From Dunaliella salina (Eukaryota > Chlorophyta > Chlorophyceae > Chlamydomonadales > Dunaliellaceae): 64,000 nucleotides of DNA. Positions within the stretch are counted from its first letter, which is position 1, and the number at the start of each line of letters is the position of its first letter. A program made the translations under genes and the position numbers. The notes beneath the pieces were generated by a model. That model was not told the origin of the DNA. It ran no database searches and was given only the letters and a program-made list of their open reading frames with translations. Positions 43,860 to 52,732 of this stretch are shown piece by piece. The stretch is from positions 578,256 through 642,255 of the forward strand of contig MU069437.1 in the NCBI GenBank assembly GCA_002284615.2, in the 5' to 3' direction.

Positions 43860-44465
43860 TATCAATTGAGAAGTGCAGGGGGGTGCGGGGGGAACAGGGA
43901 GGACTCAGCGCCAGCCACAGCCACTCCACCCACATTCAAGGCCCGTGACCCCAGCCAGCTCCTCCCAGATCAGAGACACATCCACCTTGTAGAAGTCAAA
44001 TACTGTAAAGACACCCGACCCAACAGCCAGCTTGAGGCCTCCAAGCAGCAGCAACGCGACCTTTGCCGTCATCATTCTGGGGCCTCAGCTCAAGTCACCC
44101 TCCATACTATCCAGTTAGGTGTGGGAGGAGTCATCTACATCCCGCACACATTGGAGCCTCTTAAGGAGCTTGGTCTCGACACCTACAAGGCCACCAAGCT
44201 TGTTCAGAAGCTTCATGCGCAGACTATCTTGTATGCTTACAAAATTGCCAGCACTGGACGCGCTCTTGAGAAAACCTTTTTCAACTCTCAACAAGTTCAG
44301 GCACGGGATGATGCTAGTAACCCACCTGATCCCTACTGACTTCTTCCTTCCGCTTTCTCTGGGTGAAGAGGATACACAGTGCCTTGGCCCTAGGTATCCC
44401 CTTTTCCTTAATTGATGTTGGGAGTGTTTTCACTGCCTGCGTAGTTTTTTATTATCTTCTTTTCT
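43860..44465 (+). mobile_element. LINE-A' 3' end with tail
   Basis: The coding end 43890-44339 has HIHLVEVKYCKDTRPNSQLE (ExK intact), IQLGVGGVIYIPHTLEPLKE, LGLDTYKATKLVQKLHAQ and SNPPDPY-stop. The tail follows: CTTAATTGATGTTGGGAGTG, TTTTCACTGCCTGCGTAG, then T-rich to about 44465. The RPD motif is replaced (FKARDPSQLLP). Confidence 0.8.
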
Positions 44466-44737
44466 CATAAAGAGCCGTGATCCCCCTCCACCAAAAGAAA
44501 TGGGTCAAGACAGGCTAATGTGGAATTGGAGTTTACCAGAAGTACATGGCTCTAGAACCTGGCTGTACACCCACATGTGGGAAGTACTCTTGTTTTTGAT
44601 GGCGCGACGTGTGGAAACAAGTTTGTGGGTTTATTGAACAGGATGGGCATGAAGTTGTTTAACAAGCTTAGTGGCACGTTGGTGATCCAGTCCCAGATGC
44701 TTGGATTGCATCAGGGTATGCTCAGTATAAATAGTTC
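44466..44737 (-). mobile_element. LINE-A 3' coding end
   Basis: Minus-strand remnant of the last roughly 80 codons, running from the SEHTLMQ region near 44735 through the HHQRATKLVKQLHAHPVQ-like stretch to the ending after GSRAMYFW. It butts tail-to-tail against LINE-A' at 44465. Confidence 0.65.
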
Positions 44738-46170
44738 AGTTACCTTTATCCGTGGGGGTTCCAAGGACCGGGGAACCCTCTTTTTGGCTTCTTGGGAAGG
44801 TTTCAAGGTGAGCTATCTTGATTCCTGGTTCATGAAGAATTGGCAAAGCCCATTCTTCAATAATCATTGGCTCCCAAAGACCCAAGTATTGTGATTGTGA
44901 GTGTGCGAGTGAGGAAAGAAAGAAAAAAAGAAAAGAAAAGAAAAGGAAGACTACTTAGGCAGAGAAACTTCCCTACATCAATTAAGGAAAAGGAGAGTGA
45001 GGAACCTTTCCTTTTTCTGCTTAGCATTTGCTAGATAAGAATGGCTTGAATTTGAAAGCGTATTTGAAGGCGGCGTACGTGGCAGAAGGACCCTTAAGCT
45101 GTGCATGCCTCTTTTTATTAAGTTTTCTGCATTGATGAAGTTTGTGCTTACAATGTGTGGATTGACCTTTGTGGCTTCAGTGGGACTAGTAAGGAACCTT
45201 GTGGAGTTGTGTTCATGCCTTTTTGTGGTTTGTGTTTCTGGAGTGGATTGCACGTGACGTGGGCTTGGCTGGGCAGAGTCCAGTCGTTTGTTGCTGTGGT
45301 TGTCTTGATTGGATGGAACAGACAGGCACTGTTGTGAGGTCCACTGGCAGGACCGTCCTGAGGGTGTATGCTGGGTGAGTAGGTTTAGAGAGGTATGATT
45401 TATTTGTCTGAGTTCTGGAGGTTTGTTTGGGTTGGCATTAGTGTTTGTAAAAATATGAACAATAGTGGATTGACTAAGATTATTGCAGTTTGCTAGAGAA
45501 GCAAGCCTACTGAGAGCGACAGTCTGCTTCTTCTTCATCTTATGATGGTAGGAATTCAGACTTTGGCATCTAAGAAGTGCGTGTGCCCATCAGAAAGGAT
45601 AGAAAAGGAACCGGAAATGCCAGCCTCCGTAAGAGGGTGTACAATGCGGGCAATCAGTCTTGGGAGTGCCCATAGCATGTTTGCTATAGCTTAAAAGGTG
45701 TCAGTGAAGGGGAGTTGGCATTGATATGTGAGATTTAAGCTACTTGCATGTGTACTGATGCATTGTTGCGTTGTATTGAAGTATGTAATTTTTTTTTTGA
45801 TTTTTGAAAGCGAGGGCCTAATAGGCCATTGGTTATGTTTTGTATATGTGCAGCCTGGTAGCATAATAATAGGTTGGTGATTCTGCCGTTTCTTGACTTT
45901 TCATCTAGGCTTGTGGTAGAGCATCAGCATTTCTGTAGTGGTATTCGACTGTCAAAGATGTCACCCTAGGCCAAAATTCTGCTTGTCTTAATGAAGAAGG
46001 GCTGTACAGCCTAAATTTCCTTTCCTTTTGATGGTAGAAAGTACAGAGGTGCCCCAGTGTTCCAAATTTGCCTGTGAGCATGGTGTTACCAGAAAGGCAT
46101 AAGCTATGCTAGGTATGACAGCAGTGCGCAATGTATCTAGTGTTTGTTTGGGGCTAGCATATGACTGTTC
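44738..46170 (-). mobile_element. LINE-A/B linker region, second copy
   Basis: Collinear with 39790-41215 on the minus strand (shared nucleotide phrases such as TGACTGTTGAAG, GCATAATA.TAGGTTGGTGATTC and GGCTCCCAA). Contains open frame 45538-44978 of low complexity (NNLSQSTIVHIFTNTNANPN). Carries a solo tail insertion at 44915-44994. Confidence 0.65.
44915..44994 (-). mobile_element. 80-bp solo LINE-A tail with target duplication
   Basis: Consists only of CTTAATTGATGTAGGG..AAGTTTCTCTGCCTAAGTAG and the T/C tail on the minus strand. Flanked by GAGTGAGG at 44907-44914 and 44995-45002. The homologous empty site at 39900-39915 lacks the insert, so both borders are defined. Confidence 0.85.
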
Positions 46171-46423
46171 AAGTAATATGCTTGTGATTTTGGATAAGGT
46201 CCATGTGTTCAGAAATAACAGCTTTTACGTAAAAGAAGCTATCAGTCAAAACGCACGACTGCTTAGGCTTTGACTTAAAAAAGCAGTAATAAGGTTTAAA
46301 TGTTGAGAAAAAGGTACATTTAGTGTAGGAGTAACAATGCAGCGTTCACGGAATAAGGAGCAAATAAAACGGTATGTATCATGATTCTTGGTTTGAAGGA
46401 AACAGAGACATCCTCAGCACGAG
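46171..46423. other. no recognisable feature
   Basis: AT-rich sequence between a LINE linker copy and a LINE-C scrap; nothing recognised. Confidence 0.4.
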
Positions 46424-46690
46424 CTAGAGAAAATGGATAGAGCCTGATTCACCTGAAGGTACCCTGTGCAAGATATCCAGAAAAACATGTTCAAACTTCC
46501 TCCTTTGAGTCAGCACATGAAGTTGTAAGAGCACAGATAAAATGGCATGTTTTTCATCTGGTAAGCCCTCTGAGCACGAATCACTGTGGGGTGCATGCAC
46601 ATTCCAATGACAAGTCTCAAGTTTCAAAGAGTTCAAATAGACTGGTTGAGCCTCCAGCCTTTGCGCGCTCTTTTTTTCTCCGTTTACATT
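46424..46690 (-). mobile_element. LINE-C fragment
   Basis: Minus strand LETCHWNVHAPHSDSCSEGL and PDEKHAILSVLLQLHVL match LINE-C near 11850-11960 (SHWHGHAPQC, QDEKHVIFLCPC). One Cys of the knuckle is retained. Truncated. Confidence 0.65.
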
Positions 46691-47160
46691 GTTCATCCTT
46701 GGGACAGTAATCTCAACACAGAAGCCACTGCTATATCCATGTTTTTCCCGGCTTGGAATAAGAACATGATATCCAACCCCTATTCCAAACTTTTCACTGC
46801 CTACCTCCACCTCAGTCAAGAACTTGGAACCATACCTCGCAAAAATCTTAGTTAAAGTGCCCCTCAATCCTGCCCTAAGCAAGAGGTACCTTTACCTAAG
46901 CATACCTGGGACCTTCGTATCTTTGCTGTTTGGAACACTGCAGCTCGAGTCCATCTCAACAACCATAACGAAGACTGGCTACAGGGCCTGAAAGAAAATT
47001 TGAAAGAAGCCACAGAGTGGAAGCTCAAGAGTGTCAGCAGCCACCCTGTCCTAACCTCCATCCATGCCCACATGTCAGATTTCAATAAACTGGAACACCT
47101 CCCATTTGACAAGCAACACCGTCGGAAAGTTATGTTTTACATGAATCCTGCTTGAAGGCA

Positions 47161-47724
47161 GTTGAATCCCGTTTGAATCAAACGGATTTCAAGCCGCCGC
47201 TTGAATCTACAACCCTATCAGTTGAAATGCGTTTGAATCAAATGGGTTTCAAGCTGCTGCTTGAATCTCTGAACCTGTCCGCTGAAATATGCTTGAATCA
47301 AATGCATTTCAAGCCGCCGCTTGAATCTACAAACTTGTCAGCTGAAATGCGCTTGAATCAAGCGGTATTCAAAGGGCATTCACATGGCATTCAAATGTGC
47401 CATTTGATTCAGCAGGATTTCTGCTTGATTGCCATTTGAATCAATTGTGTTTCATGAGCTCCCATGAGGACGGGCAAGGTCAAGGGACATGAGGAAGNGA
47501 AGCATTCAATTCAAGTTGAATCCCATTTGAATAATACTTTGAATCAAGCGGCATTCAAACAGCATTCAAACGGNATTCAAATGTGCCATTTGATTCAGCA
47601 GGATTTGTGCTTGATTGCCATCTGAATCAATGGTGTTTCATGAGCTCCCATGAGGATGGGCAAGGTCAAGGAGTGTGAGGAAGCGGGGCATTGAATCCTA
47701 TTTGAAAGTAATTTGAATCTCCTA
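47161..47724 (+). repeat. 60-bp tandem and 186-bp direct repeats in the TIR element
   Basis: 47161, 47221, 47281 and 47341 begin successive 60-bp units (G.TGAAAT.CG.TTGAATCAA...). The open frame over them (47152-47439) therefore shows a 20-residue repeat, probably a by-product. TTGAATCAAGCGG at 47353 and 47539 begins two copies of a 186-bp unit, each with CATGAGCTCCCATGAGGA. Confidence 0.85.
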
Positions 47725-47946
47725 GAAATCCAGTTGAATTGCCTTTGAATCAATTGGTATCAAAAGGATGTGCTTTGCAAGGCTTTAAAATGTGTACAAG
47801 GTACACATGGTGTACAAGGTAACAATGATTGTTATGATTTTTTACATTCTTTGTTATTATCATTAAATTTTTTTGATATTATTATATATATGGTTAGAAA
47901 CGCAAGCAAAACACTTATCTTGTGTTGAGAACAATTGAAGAAGTGC

Positions 47947-47985
47947 ATGTGAGCTAGGTTGCGCGTGTTCGAATCCTCGCTGCTG
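47947..47985 (+). other. tRNA-T-arm-like scrap
   Basis: GCGTGTTCGAATCCTCGC resembles a T-arm with one mismatch and holds a good B box, but no D-arm, anticodon arm or acceptor partner lies upstream. It is probably a relic inside the TIR element. Confidence 0.25.
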
Positions 47986-50189
47986 CGGTTTTATAATATG
48001 ACACACGCATTGAATATATTTGAATGGCGTTTGAATCAAATGGGGCACGTTTGAATGGCGTTTGAATCAAACGGGGCACGCTTGAAACAGACGGGGCACA
48101 CGGTTGAATGACGTTTGAATCAAACGGGGAGCACACATTGAACGAATTTGAATGGCGTTTAAATCAAACGGGGTCCTGCCATGCTTAATTCAAAAGCACA
48201 CCATTGAAACCCGTTTGAATCACGTTTGAACGCCATTTGAATATTACTTTGAATCAAACGCTTTCAAACGGTGCATTCAAACGCGTTCAAACGGACTTCT
48301 CGTTTGAATCAAACGGGCTTTTGCCTTTAACAACTTTCCGACGACGTCTCCAAGCAGCTTAGTTATCCACACATGAGTACCCAAGGTACAGACTTGATGC
48401 CCAGCCAATCCAGTACTCTCCTAACTCTTAAACTTGCTGACTGGAAGACATGGGCATACACAGATGGCAGCTGCCTTGTCCATAACGGTAAGCAAGGAAT
48501 TGGAGCAGGCGTCTACTGCCTGTCCACTGACAGCAAGAACTTTGTAGAACCAAATGGTGCCGGGATTACTGAAACCATTACTATAGCTGAATTAGTAGCA
48601 ATTGCTGCTGCTATCATCACCAAATATGCAAATATTGCATCCGACAGCCTCACCTCTTCCATCCAAATGCGTAAACAGCTCCTCTATCCTGAAAGACGTC
48701 TGATGCATGTCTAAGGAGACGTCCTTCAAATGATTTCAACGCTCATTAGAGACTTGCATACCAATTTGGATTTAAAAAATAAAGTCCCATGCTAGCATCG
48801 CTGGAAAATAATGTGCAGATGCCATTGCAAAGCATCAGGCAAAGCAAACCCAGAACATTGTGGAAGACACCGAGATCCCTGGTGCAGGTCCTGGTGGAAA
48901 TTCATTGACGAATATTTTTTGGTTAGCCAAGGAAAAAAGAGTGCATGCTGCAGGCACATCTATGGGTCCACCACCCATCCACAAGCTCACCTATCTCCCC
49001 AATCTTCAAGATGCTCTCAAATCCGACACGCATTCTAAACACAAGCTTGNATATGCCAATGCCACTACTCTTACTATAAAAAACTTATCACCGCAAGTAG
49101 ATAAAAAAATCAGCAATGCCTTCAGGAATATGCCCAACATTTCTGTACCCATGAAGCGTACCTTCTTGCAGTACCGCACAGGCACCCTCTACAACCAAAA
49201 AACATGCAGTACGTTTTAAAAGGTCAACTGATCCATCTTGCCTCCTCCCAGGCTGCCATCATTTGGACAGCGCATTACACATGCTCTCAGGCTGCCAAAA
49301 CCATATCATCTCCAACATGAAAACCGGACGCCATAACATTGCAGGCAGAATGATTGCAAAAGCCTTCAGCAAATGCCCTGTAGGGGCAGGCCTTGTATTC
49401 ACAGACATAGGAAGCGATTTTAAGCTTGCCCAACACAACCTCCAACTCCCTACACATGCCTCAAACAGAACTTTACCTGCTTACTTCTTCCCTCTCAATC
49501 TTCCAGTGAGGAAAAGACTCAATTCCAGTCGCCCAGATGCTGTTTTTATCACCCCTTGCAATGGCAATCATACTTCAAACGGTGTTTCTCCTACCCATTC
49601 CCATCACGCTTTGCGGAGCTCCCCACGGAGGGCCACCAGAACAAGCCGGACGAGGCAACCCCGTGGACTTCATGCAAATGAACGCCATGTGCACCTAATA
49701 GAAATCAAGTTCTGTGAAGACACAAGGCCAGAGCATCAGCTCAACGCGGCAAAGCAGCAGCATGCACACCTTTGTAAACTTATAAGCGCTGAAGCCGTTA
49801 CAACTCACCGTATTATCCTGGGTGTAGGTGGAACTATTTACACTGAGCATACCCTGAAGCAATTCAGACAACTAGGATTGGATCACCAGCGTGCCACGAA
49901 GCTTGCTCAACAGCTTCGTAACCATTCTGTTCAATATGCCCACAAACTAGTCTCCACACGCCGCGCTATTGAAAACAAGAGTTCTCCCACAGCTAGGTTC
50001 TAGGGCTAAGTGCTTCTAGTAACCCTCCAGACCCGCATAAGCTTTCTCTTTTCACACCTTGGGGCGGAAAGGGCTCACGGCTCTTTTCTTGAGCCAATGT
50101 GTCTCCTTTTCCTTAATTGATGTAGAGAGAGTTCCTCTGCTTACGCAGTTTCTATTTCTACTTTTCTTTCCCCTAGGACGGGGCTAAAT

Positions 50190-50385
50190 GAACAGAAACG
50201 GTGCTGGGAGAAAGAAAGGTGCCTCGAGGAACTCTCCAGATCCTCACTAGCCTGCTCTGTCCCACGTTGTGGTGGAGGACTCACAACCCTTTATGAGTCA
50301 AAGTGCCTCCTTTTCTTCAATTAATGTAGGGAGAGTGCTAGTTTCTCTGCCTTCATAATTTTTCTTTTTCTCTTTGTGCTACCCT
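50190..50385 (+). mobile_element. second LINE-A tail copy
   Basis: GGAACTCTCCAGATCCTCAC (end of coding), GTTGTGGTGGAGG, TTCTTCAATTAATGTAGGG, TTTCTCTGCCTTCATAA and a T-rich run; a diverged 3' end lying directly downstream of the previous tail. Confidence 0.7.
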
Positions 50386-50425
50386 TCAAGGCTTGTGACG
50401 AAAACCGGACGCATTGTCTGCATGA

Positions 50426-50427
<2 letters not shown>

Positions 50428-50494
<67 letters not shown>
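50428..50494. repeat. (GT)n microsatellite
   Basis: About 66 bp of GT repeat between retroelement tails and the H2B gene. Confidence 0.95.
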
Positions 50495-50495
<1 letters not shown>

Positions 50496-50585
50496 AATAG
50501 CAGGTATGTTCCATGCATGCTATACAAACCAATTGGTTAGCTAGAGGTTCTCCTCATATGTCCTTTGCACACAACCGTCGCAGGT

Positions 50586-50601
50586 GGTGTTGAAAAACAC
50601 C
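50586..50601 (-). terminator. histone 3' stem-loop of H2B
   Basis: On the minus strand GGTGTTTTTCAACACC: 6-bp stem and 4-nt loop TTTC, the form that binds SLBP in replication-dependent histone mRNAs. It lies 113 bp after the H2B stop, in the same ACGG...ACC context as the H2A copy. Confidence 0.9.
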
Positions 50602-50714
50602 GTTTGTTGCTGTTGGTTGGTGCACAGCAGGCAGCCCAGCCATCCTCCCTCACTGGAGTTCAGCTGCTTGCCCTCATCACCATGGTGGGCCATCTATGCT
50701 GCTGCTGCTGCTGC

Positions 50715-51083
50715 TCAGGCGCTGGTGAACTTGGTGACAGACTTGGTGCCCTCGGACACGGCGTGCTTGGCCAGCTCGCCGGGCAGCACCAGGCGCACGG
50801 CGGTCTGGATCTCGCGGCTGGTCACGGTGGGCTTCTTGTTGTAGCGCGCCAGGCGGGAGGCCTCCGTGCCTATCTTGTCGAAGATGTCGTTGACGAAGGA
50901 GTTGAGGATGGAGATGGCCTTGGAGGAGATGCCGGTGTCCGGGTGAACCTGCTTCAGCACCTTGTAGATGTACAGCTTGTAGCTCTCCACTTTGGCCACC
51001 TTCTTCTTCTTCTTGCCGTCGGGTCCGGCCTTGGCGGGGGCGGCCTTTTTGGCGGGGGCCTTCTCAGCTGCCTTGGGAGCCAT
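50715..51083 (-). CDS. histone H2B
   Basis: Core histone that pairs with H2A in the nucleosome. 122 residues, no intron. The N-terminal tail is Lys/Ala/Pro-rich ([18 protein letters not shown]). The fold begins at [20 protein letters not shown] and continues [39 protein letters not shown]. The end [23 protein letters not shown] keeps the Lys ubiquitinated in other H2Bs (AVSEGTK). The ending matches green algal and plant H2B. Divergent from H2A with a 271-bp shared promoter; mRNA 3' end given by a stem-loop, indicating S-phase expression. Codon use is G/C-rich compared with the surrounding repeats. Confidence 0.98.
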   Translation of the reverse strand: MAPKAAEKAPAKKAAPAKAGPDGKKKKKVAKVESYKLYIYKVLKQVHPDTGISSKAISILNSFVNDIFDKIGTEASRLARYNKKPTVTSREIQTAVRLVLPGELAKHAVSEGTKSVTKFTSA

Positions 51084-51354
51084 GCTTGCGTACTTTACTA
51101 ATAGGTTGGCACTGTGGCACTGTAATCGGTGAATATAGTATGGATATCCAGGCGCCGAAGGTCACAATGTGTGGCATGCAAGGCACACCCGAGATCAGCA
51201 GGACCATTCCCTGTAGCGGTCAACGCTGCGAAATTGTGGTCCTGCTGATCCTGCCTGCTTTCTCAGCTTGCTTCAAGACACGCTAGCCTCCACATTCGCA
51301 AACGTCCTCTCTACTATCAACAGCATCCTGTCAAAGCCACCACCAACAACAATA
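51084..51354. promoter_or_regulatory. bidirectional H2B/H2A promoter with 14-bp inverted repeat
   Basis: The 271-bp spacer between the two start codons holds a perfect inverted repeat, GATCAGCAGGACCA (51193-51206) and TGGTCCTGCTGATC (51237-51250), separated by 30 bp and lying right of the middle (toward H2A). It may bind a factor common to both genes; this is an inference. Confidence 0.7.
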
Positions 51355-51759
51355 ATGGCAGGCAAGACTGGCAGTGCAGGGCGTGGCAAAGGCTCTGGGT
51401 CTGGCAAGAAGCAGATGTCCCGGTCCGCCAAGGCCGGCCTCTCCTTCCCCGTGGGCCGCATCGCGCGCTACCTGAAGAAGGGCAAGTACGCGGAGCGCAT
51501 CGGCGCGGGCGCGCCCGTGTACCTGGCCGCGGTGCTGGAGTACCTGTGCGCCGAGGTGCTGGAGCTGGCTGGCAACGCTGCCAAGGACAACAAGAAGAAC
51601 CGCATCGTGCCCCGCCACATCCAGCTGGCCGTGCGTAACGACGAGGAGTTGTCCAAATTGCTGGGAGGCGTCACCATCTCCTCGGGCGGGGTGCTGCCTA
51701 ACGTGCACTCCATGCTGCTGCCCAAGAAGGCACCCAAGAAGGAGAGCGCCTCTGCCTAA
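51355..51759 (+). CDS. histone H2A
   Basis: Core histone. 134 residues, no intron; the start chosen is [13 protein letters not shown], since the upstream extension in frame is not histone-like. Histone fold: [60 protein letters not shown] and docking segment [13 protein letters not shown]. Acidic-patch residues (E in CAEVLEL and DEE) are present. The C-terminus KKESASA lacks the SQ(E/D) motif of H2A.X and the plant SPKK motif, so it is a canonical replication-dependent H2A. Stem-loop 86 bp after the stop. Confidence 0.98.
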   Translation: MAGKTGSAGRGKGSGSGKKQMSRSAKAGLSFPVGRIARYLKKGKYAERIGAGAPVYLAAVLEYLCAEVLELAGNAAKDNKKNRIVPRHIQLAVRNDEELSKLLGGVTISSGGVLPNVHSMLLPKKAPKKESASA

Positions 51760-51844
51760 GCACTTGTCAGCAGCAACAGCAGGGGCAGCCTGGCAGACAG
51801 GGTTGACCAGGGACGGGAGCTCATCACAACACGTCAAACAAAAC

Positions 51845-51860
51845 GGTGTTTTCCAACACC
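51845..51860 (+). terminator. histone 3' stem-loop of H2A
   Basis: GGTGTTTTCCAACACC, 6-bp stem with loop TTCC, in context ACGG...ACC identical to the H2B hairpin. Confidence 0.88.
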
Positions 51861-51899
51861 ACCATGCGCTGTTGCACGATTGCACAATTTTCAATCACA

Positions 51900-52732
51900 A
51901 GGATTACCTCAGACAAGTTGATTAACACCTCTTGATTAAGGGAGGGAGACAATGATTTACACTAGCATGAGAGTAGGAGGTAAAGAAAGCACCTTTCGAT
52001 TAAGGGAGGGAGACAATTAATTACACTAGCACAAGAGAGGAGGTAAAGAAAGAGAGGTGTTAGGAGAGAAGGAAGAGAGGTGTTAGAAGAGGAGAAAAGT
52101 ATGCAGGCATCCAGGGAGCCAAAAAAAAAGGGGAAGCCATGCCCAAAAACTGGGTGGGACCCTCCTGACCCACCCCAAAACCCCCCATGCAGTAACCCTA
52201 TCTGGACAAAAAGGGTTTCAATCTGGTCCTTTTTGAAAAAGCTATCCATCTGCATCCTCACCATACTGGAAAAGTAAGTTGCAGCAGAGTCATGGGACAA
52301 AAACTGAGCAGCGGACGCCCATGCATACCTGCCCTTCCAGGCACCCATAACTGGCTTGCACTGACTGCCCTCCTGACTTCACCATGCATGATCACATCAC
52401 ATATTGTCGCTATCCTGGAAGTTTGGACTGGTTTGCCGCATGTCCGCCTCTACGCCCCCTGCCGCCCATACCCTTGCGCGCATGGCACGGACCCCCATGC
52501 ACACATACCCCCCCTTTTACTCAGTTTACCCGAAGAGGGTGCCAAAAGACAATTCTCGAGCTCAGGAATCCAATGGTGTCTTTAGAATTCTGTAGAAGTG
52601 GCCCAGAAAAATTCTGGAGGGGGGGTCCCAAAAAGTCAAGACCCCCCTCGACCACCCACCCCCATTTACCTTCTCTGATAGGACCCATATACATACCAAT
52701 CGATTTCCCTCGTAACCTTCCAGAGAGGAAAT
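51900..52732 (+). repeat. direct repeat and two repeat-G segments
   Basis: 51928-52050 has two copies of a roughly 70-bp unit (GATTAAGGGAGGGAGACAAT..TTACACTAGCA, GGAGGTAAAGAAAG). 52140-52400 and 52540-52710 are repeat-G segments homologous to 17320-17600, 37966-38100, 39300-39495 and 30666-31510. The second is the uninterrupted reference for the transposon insertion at 30763. No gene. Confidence 0.65.

Larger units (their letters stand above)
47120..48343. mobile_element. TIR element packed with GTTTGAATCAAACG motifs
   Basis: Ends CGTCGGAAAGTT and AACTTTCCGACG are exact 12-bp inverted repeats. Comparison with the uninterrupted LINE-A (CAAGCAACACGTCTCC at 33592) shows a 2-bp AC target duplication. 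Inside are dozens of the near-palindrome CGTTTGAATCAAACG, a 60-bp tandem repeat at 47161-47360 and a 186-bp direct repeat. No transposase; superfamily unknown. Confidence 0.8.
46693..50170 (+). mobile_element. LINE-A copy interrupted by a 1.2-kb TIR element
   Basis: 46693-47119: end of the methyltransferase-like segment to HLPFDKQH. It is interrupted by 47120-48343 and resumes 48344 with VSKQLSYPHMSTQGTD, RNase H (YTDGSCLVHNG; the E motif is TIAELVAI), a damaged H motif at 48785, YANATTLT, the knuckle region, SRPDAVFITP, VHLIEIKFCED and ILGVGGTIYTEHTLK, ending about 50003. Tail 50030-50170. Frameshifts and one ambiguous base at 49050. The 49263-50003 frame keeps RPD and ExK. Confidence 0.85.

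Noticed and set aside
47152..47439. Protein with a 20-residue repeat
   Set aside because: The repeat follows from 60-bp DNA tandem units within a non-coding TIR element.
47947..47985. tRNA gene
   Set aside because: Only a T-arm-like sequence; no partner acceptor or other arms.
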